From assembly GCF_031846185.1 (NCBI RefSeq), contig NZ_JAVRIF010000002.1:530194-594193 (forward strand): a stretch of 64,000 bases of DNA, given 5' to 3'. The position numbers were made by a program, and so were the translations under genes. Numbering within the stretch: the stretch's first letter is position 1; each line of letters starts with the position of its first letter. Positions 18,653 through 26,478 of the stretch are shown here, piece by piece. The stretch is from Thalassotalea_H castellviae. Its GTDB lineage: Bacteria > Pseudomonadota > Gammaproteobacteria > Enterobacterales > Alteromonadaceae. The notes under the pieces were generated by a model. That model did not search any database. It was given only the letters and a program-made list of their open reading frames with translations, and had not been told where the DNA came from.

Positions 18653-19270
18653 TTAAGCGGCTTTTAATTTACGCGATAATAAACCAACGACGCCTAGAGC
18701 AAAAATAGCTAATGATGATGGCTCTGGAACTTGTGTAGTAATAGCGATTGGCGGCTCACCTTCTGAAGGAGCAGCAATAGTCCAGTCTGAAGCGTAAAAA
18801 GTGCTACCTGAATGAGTATCTTTAACGCGTTGATATACAAATTGATCATCATCAACAACATCAGCTAAAGGTCCACCTACAAAAGTTGCCCCAACAGGCA
18901 CGTTAATGTTTTGAATAGCAGTAATAAAATCAATTAAAACACCCGAAGCATTATAAAGAGCGATAGAAAATGCAGTTCCGTCATTAATTGGGATATTAAA
19001 TAGAACGTTTACATCATGGCTTGCCTCTTCACCGACAACAAGAATATCGCCTGGTGCAAGTAACAATGCACTATTAAAGATAAACACATCAGAATCATTT
19101 TCATAAAAGTTTATGCTGTAATCCTGTAAATCAATTGCAGCACCGCCGGTATTAACTAATTCAATATAATCTTCATCACCAAGATTAACTTCATTGATGA
19201 TCAAGCCTGCGTTGGCGGTTTGTATAAATGTCGCTAGGATAACTAACGCAGAGAAAAAAAGTGATTTCAT
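18653..19270 (-). CDS. Lamin-tail-like domain protein with PEP-CTERM sorting signal
   Basis: This 205-residue exported protein has a Sec signal peptide (about 1-21, ending TANA). A lamin-tail-type beta-sandwich follows (LIINEVNLGDEDYIELVN, with INDGTAFSIALYN later). A C-terminal PEP-CTERM tripartite signal ends the protein: VPEPSS, a hydrophobic helix, then the basic tail SRKLKAA. PEP-CTERM proteins are processed by an exosortase and are often associated with exopolysaccharide; no exosortase is encoded in this window. The gene is alone, with GGAAGAAC before the ATG and its own terminator. The role of this individual protein is unknown. Confidence 0.88.
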   Translation of the reverse strand: MKSLFFSALVILATFIQTANAGLIINEVNLGDEDYIELVNTGGAAIDLQDYSINFYENDSDVFIFNSALLLAPGDILVVGEEASHDVNVLFNIPINDGTAFSIALYNASGVLIDFITAIQNINVPVGATFVGGPLADVVDDDQFVYQRVKDTHSGSTFYASDWTIAAPSEGEPPIAITTQVPEPSSLAIFALGVVGLLSRKLKAA

Positions 19271-19447
19271 GTTCTTCCTTAAGTTGTTTAAAAATAATCA
19301 CTTACGCCTAAGCAATAATCAAACCAACACAAAATAACGTTAATTATCAACAAGTTATACGAATTAAGTTAATAAAGACACTATATGTGTAAAAAAACAC
19401 GACACAATCTTTGCGCTAAATCACTAAAATAGTTAAGAAAATAATTA

Positions 19448-19759
19448 TTACGGACAAAATTCTTCTTGTAAAAAACTAATCAGTCGCACAACCGATTGGT
19501 TAGCAATACTATAATATATAGTTTGCGATTCGCGGCGAGTTTTCACCAGTGAATCATTTCTTAAACGTGCTAAATGCTGAGATAAACTTGACTGGCTTAA
19601 ATCTATAAATTGATTCAGTTCACTCACTGACAGTTCTTTTTCGCCAAGATAACAGAGAATTAATAGTCTATTTTCATTACTCATCGCTTTCAGTAATTCC
19701 GCGGCTTGACCAGCATTACTTCTCAATTCAGCGATATCAACTTGCTTTGCTTGATTCAT
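19448..19759 (-). CDS. ArsR-family repressor, YgaV/BigR/SqrR-like
   Basis: This is a winged-helix repressor. The core LSVSELNQFIDLSQSSLSQH recognition region and the LISFLQEEFCP C-terminus resemble E. coli YgaV and the BigR/SqrR group. Those proteins sense persulfides or redox state by forming a link between two cysteines rather than binding arsenite. The matching pair here is Cys36 (LLILCYL) and Cys102 (FCP), and no arsenic-type cysteine cluster is present. I place the start at ATG 19759 (103 residues), which has AAGG at good spacing. The upstream ATG at 19786 lies against the operator and has no room for a ribosome site; with it the cysteines would be 45 and 111. It is divergent from the MMPL operon. 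Confidence 0.85.
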   Translation of the reverse strand: MNQAKQVDIAELRSNAGQAAELLKAMSNENRLLILCYLGEKELSVSELNQFIDLSQSSLSQHLARLRNDSLVKTRRESQTIYYSIANQSVVRLISFLQEEFCP

Positions 19760-19788
19760 TTTTCTATACCTTATAAAACTATTCATTG

Positions 19789-19840
19789 ATATTACATTAG
19801 ATTATGCTAATATAAAAGTATATTAACAAAAACTAATATA
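19789..19840. promoter_or_regulatory. Multi-half-site operator between arsR-like gene and MMPL operon
   Basis: The region contains the word ATATTACATTAG (19789-19800), whose ATTAG pairs with CTAAT (19807-19811) across six bases. Further half-sites are TAATATA (19808-19814), its inverse TATATTA (19819-19825), and TAATATA again (19834-19840). It separates the divergent repressor and exporter genes. The same 12-base word and ATTAG-N6-CTAAT repeat recur upstream of the DUF442 gene at 26236-26258, which supports a shared binding protein. Confidence 0.65.
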
Positions 19841-19854
19841 CAAAGGATGCCACT

Positions 19855-22407
19855 TTGCATTATTCTCAGCTTTTACAATTTGCATTAAATAAGCCGAAAA
19901 CCATCTACGCGATAGTAATCACTATGGTGCTAATTAGCTTAGCAATGATCCCTCAGCTCACCATAGATACTGATCCTGAAAATATGTTAAGTAGTCAAAA
20001 CTCTGAACGCGTTTTTCACAATAATATTAAAAAAACCTTCAACATGCCTGACATGATAGTGGTGGGCATAGTGAGTGAAAATAGCATTTACCAACCAAAA
20101 ACGCTGGCTATTTTACAACAGTTATCCGATAAAATTTTACAAATTGAAGGGGTGATCACACAAGATCTATTATCACTCAGTGTGGTGGATAATATAACTC
20201 AAGAAAAAAATGGTGGCATTCGGTTTGAATATCTCATGCAACGAGCGCCTAAAGACTTAGCGGGTAGTGAAAAAATTGCTGAGGCAGTAAAGCGTTTACC
20301 TTTACTTGCAAACACCTTAGTGTCTGGAGACGATAAAGCCGCGGCCATCTATGTTCCAATTACCGCGAAAGATTTAAGTTATTCGATCGCGGAACAAATC
20401 AGAGAAATTAATCAAACCTTTACCCATCATGATTTAACTTTTCACATTACTGGACTACCGATTGCTGAAGATCAGTTTGGCTACGAAATGTTTGTCCAAA
20501 TGGGCATAGCAGCGCCACTGGCAGGCTTAGCTATTTTTGTTTTACTATGGTATTTCTTTCGAAACTTTCCATTAATCATTGCACCAATGGCCGTAGCAAT
20601 GGCGACGGTAATTATTATCATGGGTGCATTAATAGGCCTTGGATTTACTGTACATATTATGACCTCGATGATCGCCATCTTTTTAATGCCGATTGCCGTT
20701 GTCGATTCCGTACATATTTTGTCGGAGTTTTCGGATCGTTATAAAGAAGGTGATGACACCAAACAAGTCATTAAAAAAGTAATGTCGCACTTGTTCACTC
20801 CCATGCTATTTACTTCCATTACCTCAGCCGTTGGTTTTTATTCTCTTTTATTAACCCCTATCCCACCCGTGAAAATCTTCGGTGCCTTCATTGGCACAGG
20901 CATTTTATTAGCCTTTTTATTAACGGTAATTTATTTACCGGTTTATCTGTCGAGATTAAGCCCGAAGTCTTTAGCAAATTTACAGCTTGCGGTCGCTAAA
21001 ATGGAAGAAAAAGGCCGTTTATCGAATAGTCTTTTATGGCTTGGCAACTTAGCAACGAAAAAAGCCAAAGCCATTATCTTTTCTTTTATTGTGATATTTA
21101 TCTTCAGCCTTGTCGGTATCAATAAAATCATTATCAACGATAATCCGGTTAACTGGTTTAAAGCCGATCATGAAATTCGTATTGCCGATAAAGTCCTTAA
21201 TGAACATTTCGCCGGGACATACGATGCATGGTTAGTGTTTAGCCAGCCTCAAAAAGACGTGCAACAAGCAGAACTAACATTCATGCAGTTGATTGCAGAT
21301 GCGAATCAACAAGGAATCGATTTATCAACAATTCAAGAGCACTTAGCACAATGGAAGTCCTCAACAGATAAAGGCATATTTAGCCAAGAATTATTAATAA
21401 AATTAGATGATTTAGCCTTTAGTGTTGCGATGGAACACCAAGCAGCTATCGATAAATTATATCAATTTGCTGATCAACAATTTGCCCAGCAAAAATTATA
21501 TATTCAACCTGAGATGTTAAATTGGCTTGCCGACTTACAAACGGCACTAAACAACACGGCATTAGTAGGTAAAACAAATGGTTTGAGCGATATCGTACGT
21601 ACGGTAAACCGAGAACTACACTCAGGAAACGCGCTTGATTTTGTTATTCCTAAAACCAGTAATGGCGTCGCTCAAACGTTATTACAATATCAATCTTCTC
21701 ATCGACCAAATGATCTGTGGCATTTTGTCAGTCAAGATTATCAACAATCTTTAATTTGGCTACAAATGACCAGTGGTGATAATCAACATACTACGGCGGT
21801 TGTTGAATGGGTTAATCAATATGTACAACAAAATCCAGCGCCAATTGACGTTGAAATGAATTGGGCAGGAAAGTCGTATCTGAATATTGTCTGGCAAGAT
21901 GCCATGGTAAACGGCATGCTCAACAGTTTACTTTCTTCCTTTGTGATTGTCTTTTTAATGATGGCACTGTTATTTCGCTCGATAAAATATGGCGTGTTAG
22001 CCATGCTACCTCTCACTTTAACCATTAGTTTAATTTACGGTTTAATCGGTTGGTTAGGAAAAGCCTATGATATGCCTATCGCGGTACTTTCAGCATTAAC
22101 ATTAGGACTTTCAATTGATTTTGCTATTCACTTTTTACAACGGGTTCGTGAATTAGAAAAACAAACCAACAGTTTAACCAAAGCATTGCTATTAATGTTT
22201 GAAGAGCCTAGTAGAGCTATTTCAAGAAATGCCATCGTCATCGCTATCGGTTTTACTCCGTTATTACTCTCACCGTTAATGCCCTATATTACGGTGGGAT
22301 TTTTCTTAGCAAGTATCATGATAGTTTCCGCATTAGTGACATTGCTGCTATTGCCAGCCTTACTAAGTCTTTTTTCAAAGGATCAGACGACTAACAACCA
22401 AGCTTAA
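19855..22407 (+). CDS. MMPL/RND-superfamily exporter
   Basis: This large inner-membrane transporter belongs to the MMPL branch of the RND superfamily, usually moving lipids or other hydrophobic compounds with the proton gradient. The 850-residue protein has two halves. Each has a membrane helix, a large periplasmic loop and a bundle of five helices (about 215-365 and 690-840); DSVHILSEF in the first and LGLSIDFAIHFLQRV in the second are the expected intramembrane polar motifs. Translation probably starts at TTG 19855, preceded by AAAGGA at eight bases. The nearby ATG at 19847 is in another frame. The three genes downstream encode a LolA-like protein, a barrel and a small membrane protein, suggesting a trans-envelope export system. 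Confidence 0.9.
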   Translation: MHYSQLLQFALNKPKTIYAIVITMVLISLAMIPQLTIDTDPENMLSSQNSERVFHNNIKKTFNMPDMIVVGIVSENSIYQPKTLAILQQLSDKILQIEGVITQDLLSLSVVDNITQEKNGGIRFEYLMQRAPKDLAGSEKIAEAVKRLPLLANTLVSGDDKAAAIYVPITAKDLSYSIAEQIREINQTFTHHDLTFHITGLPIAEDQFGYEMFVQMGIAAPLAGLAIFVLLWYFFRNFPLIIAPMAVAMATVIIIMGALIGLGFTVHIMTSMIAIFLMPIAVVDSVHILSEFSDRYKEGDDTKQVIKKVMSHLFTPMLFTSITSAVGFYSLLLTPIPPVKIFGAFIGTGILLAFLLTVIYLPVYLSRLSPKSLANLQLAVAKMEEKGRLSNSLLWLGNLATKKAKAIIFSFIVIFIFSLVGINKIIINDNPVNWFKADHEIRIADKVLNEHFAGTYDAWLVFSQPQKDVQQAELTFMQLIADANQQGIDLSTIQEHLAQWKSSTDKGIFSQELLIKLDDLAFSVAMEHQAAIDKLYQFADQQFAQQKLYIQPEMLNWLADLQTALNNTALVGKTNGLSDIVRTVNRELHSGNALDFVIPKTSNGVAQTLLQYQSSHRPNDLWHFVSQDYQQSLIWLQMTSGDNQHTTAVVEWVNQYVQQNPAPIDVEMNWAGKSYLNIVWQDAMVNGMLNSLLSSFVIVFLMMALLFRSIKYGVLAMLPLTLTISLIYGLIGWLGKAYDMPIAVLSALTLGLSIDFAIHFLQRVRELEKQTNSLTKALLLMFEEPSRAISRNAIVIAIGFTPLLLSPLMPYITVGFFLASIMIVSALVTLLLLPALLSLFSKDQTTNNQA

Positions 22408-22445
22408 GTTTATGAATGACTCATGAAAATAAAACAGGATAAATG

Positions 22446-23240
22446 ATGTTACATTTTTTAAAGAAAACACAATTGATTACATTAAGTTTTTTATCTTTGA
22501 TAACGGCAGCACATGCAACTGTGAATGTTGATAGCATTATCAAAAAAAGTAACTTAGCGTCTTATTACGCCGGTGAAGACGGCAGCGCACAGGCAAGAAT
22601 GATCATCGTCGATGCCAATGGAAATAAGCAAATGCGTCAATTTACAATTTTGCGTAAAGACCAGGAAGATTTAGGCGATCAAGATATGTTGGTGTTTTTC
22701 TCTCGACCAACTGATGTTCAAGGAACCGTTTTTCGAGTCACCAAAAAAGTACAAGCAGATGATGACCGCTGGTTATATTTACCGGCACTTGATCTCGTTA
22801 AACGCATTTCTGCCGGAGATAAACGTACCTCATTTGTTGGCGCTCACTTTTATTATGAAGATGTTTCAGGTCGTAATCCCGCAGAAGATAATTATTCTTT
22901 AATAAGCAGCGACGAAGAATCGTACATCATGAAAGCCGTACCTAAAGACCCATCAAGTGTAGAGTATGCTTATTATCACATCATCATTGATAAAAATACT
23001 TATTTACCAATGAAAGCGAGCTACTTTAATGAGCAGCAAGAAATCATCCGCGAAATGCAGGTGCTAGCGGTGCAAAATATAGACGGTTTCCCCACGGTTG
23101 TTCATGCCAAAATGACACAATTAAGTGATGGTAGCTTCACCGAAATGCAATTTAGGAATGTGAAATATAATGTTGGATTGCCCGACAATATTTTTTCTGA
23201 ACGCAGCCTAAGAACTCCACCAAAAGCATGGTTAAGATAG
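22446..23240 (+). CDS. Outer-membrane lipoprotein-sorting (LolA-like) periplasmic protein
   Basis: This secreted protein of about 264 residues (signal peptide about 1-24, ending AAHA) belongs to the LolA-like 'outer membrane lipoprotein-sorting protein' family. Its open half-barrel fold can carry acyl chains. Recognisable segments are MLVFFSRPTDVQGTVFRV, DDRWLYLPALDLVKRIS, TSFVGAHFYYEDVSGRN and the late MQFRNVKYN. Such genes are repeatedly found between an MMPL exporter and an outer-membrane barrel, so a role as periplasmic carrier is likely but inferred. Two ATGs are possible (22443, 22446); the second has better spacing to AGGA. Its 3' end overlaps the next gene by 13 bases. Confidence 0.85.
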   Translation: MLHFLKKTQLITLSFLSLITAAHATVNVDSIIKKSNLASYYAGEDGSAQARMIIVDANGNKQMRQFTILRKDQEDLGDQDMLVFFSRPTDVQGTVFRVTKKVQADDDRWLYLPALDLVKRISAGDKRTSFVGAHFYYEDVSGRNPAEDNYSLISSDEESYIMKAVPKDPSSVEYAYYHIIIDKNTYLPMKASYFNEQQEIIREMQVLAVQNIDGFPTVVHAKMTQLSDGSFTEMQFRNVKYNVGLPDNIFSERSLRTPPKAWLR

Positions 23241-24604
23241 TGAAGAAATTGGCCCTTATTCAAACTTTTTCACTGCTAGGTTTCTCATTAACGAGCAGCC
23301 AAATAATTGCCCAAACAAAGGCGGTGCAACAAGCTGTCACTGAATCTTCAGATGAAAAAGCCAGCCAAGAAATATCAACATTGTCGGCTGATGGCTGGCA
23401 AGATGAATGGGCAGATGATTGGCAAGAAACGACTCAATTATCACCGTGGAAATTCAGTTACTTTGTTGAAGTAGCTTACGGTAGATTTATGCAAAATAAT
23501 ATCGTTGAGTCTAATGCTTCATTGAGCGAATTAAGAGGGCGTATCAATCTTGATTATAGTCACGCGTTTTTCGAATTAACCGCTAAAGGTGATTTTCTCT
23601 ACGACGACGTATTAGTGCAAACTGATTTTAATACCCGAGAATTAAACATCGCCTTTAGTCCATTAAAAAACCTTGACGTAAAACTTGGTAGGCAAGTACT
23701 TACTTGGGGCACTGGCGACTACCTTTTTCTCAACGATTTATTTAAGAAAGACTGGCAATCCTTTTTTTCTGGTCGTGATGATGAATATTTAAAGTCGGCG
23801 TCAGACAGTATTCGAATGACTAGCTATTGGGGAGATTTCACCGTTGATCTGGCATGGACTCCAGAGTTTACTCCTGATAATTACCTTACCGGAGAACGTT
23901 TCTCATTTTATTCGCCTTTGATGAAAACGAATATTGCGCCTGATGAAAACTTTAGGGTTGAGCAAACACAAGACTCACAATGGTCGGCTCGGGTAGCAAC
24001 AAGTATTCAAGGCGTTGAATATGCCCTATATGGCTACAAAGGTTTTTGGACAACACCACTTGGCATGAATCAACAAGGTATGGCTTATTTTCCGAAGATG
24101 AATGCCTGGGGAGCGAGTGCTTTAACCCCACTAAGTACTGGAATTTTTAAAATGGAATTTTCTGCCTATAACAGTCTTGAAGACAGACAAGGGAACCAAG
24201 CAGCGATTCCAAATAGCCAAATAAGAGCGTTAATCGGCTATGAGCAAGAAGTGATTAAAAACTTATCGGTTGGTTTGCAATATTACCTTGAAAAGACCCA
24301 ACACTATAATGCTTATACACAATCCGCATTATTTACCGATGAAGTCGTTGACGAATATCGACAACTAGCCACCGTTAGATTGCGTTATACCACTATGCAA
24401 CAAAAATTAATTTATTCATTATTTGCTTTCTATTCTCCAACAGACCAAGACAGTTATTTAAAACCCGCTATTCATTATCGATACAACGATAATTATAGCT
24501 TTAGTGCAGGGGCAAATATTTTCTCGGGAAATCAACCTTTTACCTTTTTTGGTCAACACCAGGCAAATACCAATGTTTGGTTAAGAGGACGATTTAGTTT
24601 TTAA
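23228..24604 (+). CDS. Outer-membrane beta-barrel protein of the MMPL locus
   Basis: The 458-residue protein has a signal peptide (about 1-29, ending IIAQ), an acidic tryptophan-rich segment (WQDEWADDWQE, about 58-68), and then alternating amphipathic strands to a C-terminal WLRGRFSF, the aromatic end expected of barrel proteins. The LGRQVLTWGTGDYLFLNDLF segment is typical of barrels encoded beside MMPL and LolA-like genes (DUF1302-like group). It probably gives the exporter a route to or through the outer membrane. The start overlaps the preceding gene by 13 bases, so the two are translationally coupled. The cargo cannot be told. Confidence 0.8.
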   Translation: MVKIVKKLALIQTFSLLGFSLTSSQIIAQTKAVQQAVTESSDEKASQEISTLSADGWQDEWADDWQETTQLSPWKFSYFVEVAYGRFMQNNIVESNASLSELRGRINLDYSHAFFELTAKGDFLYDDVLVQTDFNTRELNIAFSPLKNLDVKLGRQVLTWGTGDYLFLNDLFKKDWQSFFSGRDDEYLKSASDSIRMTSYWGDFTVDLAWTPEFTPDNYLTGERFSFYSPLMKTNIAPDENFRVEQTQDSQWSARVATSIQGVEYALYGYKGFWTTPLGMNQQGMAYFPKMNAWGASALTPLSTGIFKMEFSAYNSLEDRQGNQAAIPNSQIRALIGYEQEVIKNLSVGLQYYLEKTQHYNAYTQSALFTDEVVDEYRQLATVRLRYTTMQQKLIYSLFAFYSPTDQDSYLKPAIHYRYNDNYSFSAGANIFSGNQPFTFFGQHQANTNVWLRGRFSF

Positions 24605-24632
24605 TTTTATTCAACAACTATAGGTATTAACC

Positions 24633-24854
24633 ATGAAAACAAATATTTCATTAGAAACCGCCATCATTCGTTTTGCAGGATTTATGGTGCTATTGTCCGT
24701 AGCTTTAACCTATTGGTTACACCCTAACTTTATGTGGTTTACGGTATTTATTGGTGCCAATTTATTTCAGTCTTCATTTACCGGCTTTTGTCCCGCTGCA
24801 ACTGTTTTGCAAAAGTTTGGCTTTCAAAGCTCCTCCAATTGCTCAGACAAGTAA
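24633..24854 (+). CDS. YgaP-type inner-membrane protein (DUF2892), without rhodanese domain
   Basis: The 73-residue protein consists of two membrane helices (about 10-27 and 32-47) and a short tail with the GFCPAATVLQKFGF motif. That motif is characteristic of DUF2892, the membrane part of the rhodanese YgaP of E. coli. The rhodanese domain itself is absent. In E. coli ygaP is neighboured and regulated by ygaV, and here the DUF2892 gene ends an operon divergent from a YgaV-like repressor, so the family pairing is conserved in a new setting. It follows the barrel gene by 28 bases. Confidence 0.8.
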   Translation: MKTNISLETAIIRFAGFMVLLSVALTYWLHPNFMWFTVFIGANLFQSSFTGFCPAATVLQKFGFQSSSNCSDK

Positions 24855-24966
24855 AGTCATAGAAAAGCCAGAAATCCCTTGTCTTTACTTGTCACCATCG
24901 CTTAGGTACGGCAAACTAGAGCTCTACTAATATTTATCGATTAATTGATTAAAAATAGAGATTAAA

Positions 24967-25596
24967 ATGAGCGAAATGTTGATTGCACAAAACCAAATTA
25001 GCCAAATGTTAACCATGCAAGATGCGATGAATGCAAGAGTCAGTGAAACATGGCGTGACAATGGTTATGAATGGTATAGAGCAATATGGGTTGAATGTGC
25101 TGAAATGCTTGATCATCATGGTTGGAAATGGTGGAAACATCAAGAAATCGACGTCGCTCAAGTACAATTAGAACTGGTGGATATATTCCACTTTGGATTA
25201 AGCTTACGATTAATGACCGGCGCTACTGTAAGTGATATTACTTCACAGCTTGCTCATGAACTAACTCAGCAAAGTGATGAAACAGATTTTAAGATTGCCC
25301 TTGAAAATTTAGCATCCGCTGCTGTTACCAATAAAGCTTTTGATGCCATTGCGCTAGCAGACTGTATGCGCTTGATGAATATGGATCTTGATGAATTATT
25401 TCGTCAATACGTCGGCAAAAACACTTTAAATTTCTTCCGCCAAGATCACGGATATAAAGAAGGGACATATATCAAAATTTGGCATGGCGAAGAAGATAAT
25501 GAAGTATTAGCTAAATTAGTGAACGAGTTAGATGCTAGTGCCACTGACTTTCAACAACAACTTTATTCTGCGCTAGAAGCTAAATACCCTAGTTAA
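24967..25596 (+). CDS. dUTP diphosphatase, dimeric all-alpha type
   Basis: The 209-residue protein matches the all-alpha (MazG-like) dUTPase family, which removes diphosphate from dUTP (and dUDP) to keep uracil out of DNA. The metal-binding ExxE...ExxD arrangement is visible in WVECAEMLDHHGWKWWK and QVQLELVDIFHFGLSLRL, and the later FRQDHGYKEGTYIKIW segment is also typical. Most gammaproteobacteria use the unrelated trimeric Dut, so this form is worth noting. It follows the DUF2892 gene after about 110 bases and ends at its own terminator, so it may be separately expressed. Confidence 0.88.
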   Translation: MSEMLIAQNQISQMLTMQDAMNARVSETWRDNGYEWYRAIWVECAEMLDHHGWKWWKHQEIDVAQVQLELVDIFHFGLSLRLMTGATVSDITSQLAHELTQQSDETDFKIALENLASAAVTNKAFDAIALADCMRLMNMDLDELFRQYVGKNTLNFFRQDHGYKEGTYIKIWHGEEDNEVLAKLVNELDASATDFQQQLYSALEAKYPS

Positions 25597-25619
25597 CGAC
25601 GGATTCTAAGCTTTAAAAG

Positions 25620-25649
25620 TGCGCTTAGGAACAAACTAGGCGTATTTTT
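25620..25649 (+). terminator. Terminator of the dUTPase gene
   Basis: TGCGCTTAG (25620-25628) pairs with CTAGGCGTA (25636-25644), a nine-pair stem including two G-U pairs, around a seven-base loop, followed by TTTTTA. Confidence 0.75.
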
Positions 25650-25713
25650 ACCCTGTATTGCTTAAGTCACCAATCACATCGTTTGAGTAATCTAAAGCAA
25701 AAACTATCACGTT

Positions 25714-26163
25714 TTATAGGCCAATAAGTTGACTGATCCCAGGTTTAAGTTGGGTAAGGCCTGCTTGAATACCCCGTTCTAACGCTTGTTGCGCTGATAC
25801 ACCTTCACACCAAAATGCATGCAGAGTAATTAATGCGCCTACTCGGTTACCTGTTGCACAATGAATTAACGTCGGTTTATTAAACGATAAGATATTATCA
25901 AGCCGTTCAGCTGCGTCTTTGGTAAACGAGTGGATATTAGTCAATGGAATAGCATGATAGTCACTCTCCATTTCACGTAAAACATTCCATTCATCGAAGT
26001 GGTTAACTTCGTTTTCCCCTCTCAAATTAACAACATGTTTAACACCTATTCTGTCGAGCAATAGCAGGTCTTCAATTGTCGGTTGGCCACCAACGATCAG
26101 GGTTTTAGTTGGTACTAGTACATTATCCATCTGAATGTTATTGATTATTTCAGCAGTAAACAT
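25714..26163 (-). CDS. DUF442 / Blh N-terminal-like phosphatase-fold protein
   Basis: The 149-residue protein has the tyrosine-phosphatase/rhodanese-like fold of the DUF442 family, with the signature HCATGNRVGAL placing the catalytic Cys at residue 102. The GGQPTIEDLLLLDRIGVKHVVNLRG start is also typical. In some bacteria this domain is fused to a persulfide dioxygenase-like domain (Blh) under control of BigR, in hydrogen sulfide detoxification. Here it is alone. Its promoter carries the same ATATTACATTAG-N6-CTAAT element as the ArsR/MMPL intergenic region, 73-95 bases before the ATG, so regulation by the YgaV/BigR-like protein is likely. The natural substrate is unknown. Confidence 0.83.
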   Translation of the reverse strand: MFTAEIINNIQMDNVLVPTKTLIVGGQPTIEDLLLLDRIGVKHVVNLRGENEVNHFDEWNVLREMESDYHAIPLTNIHSFTKDAAERLDNILSFNKPTLIHCATGNRVGALITLHAFWCEGVSAQQALERGIQAGLTQLKPGISQLIGL

Positions 26164-26235
26164 TGCATACTCACTCTTATTTTTTCAAGGTAATTAAATT
26201 TTCACGACCATATATTTAAGCATTCTATCGTTTAA

Positions 26236-26258
26236 ATATTACATTAGTCAAAACTAAT
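26236..26258. promoter_or_regulatory. Second copy of the ArsR-type operator, upstream of DUF442 gene
   Basis: ATATTACATTAG (26236-26247) is identical over 12 bases to 19789-19800. Again ATTAG is followed after exactly six bases by CTAAT (26254-26258). The six central bases differ (TCAAAA here, ATTATG there), as expected for a dimeric repressor site. A further CCTAATATT lies about a dozen bases beyond. Confidence 0.65.
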
Positions 26259-26410
26259 TTAGAAAAACCTAATATTTAAAGCACTTCGATAATTTATCAA
26301 TGTATAGCGTCAAATTAACAGAAGAATGAGTGATTAAATAAAACACGAAGAGATTAAATGGCTCACCCCGATTTCCTGCATTGATCTGTTCTGTAAATTA
26401 TTTATCTGTA

Positions 26411-26427
26411 TGGCACATTCCGTGCTT
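26411..26427 (+). promoter_or_regulatory. Sigma54 (RpoN)-type promoter
   Basis: TGGCACATTCCGTGCTT matches the -24/-12 consensus TGGCAC-N5-TTGC at every conserved base except one T, with the invariant GG and GC at the correct ten-base spacing. Transcription would begin near 26437, about 40 bases before the DUF2726 start. Confidence 0.6.
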
Positions 26428-26478
26428 ATTCCATAGTAATTATATAAACGTCAAAATTTTGAATTATCGGAGATGACT

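Larger units (their letters stand above)
26164..26478. other. Intergenic region between the DUF442 and DUF2726 genes
   Basis: This 315-base gene-free region holds two divergent control elements described separately: the ArsR-type operator copy near 26236-26258 and the sigma54-like promoter at 26411-26427. No coding frame or RNA gene was seen in the rest. Confidence 0.6.
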
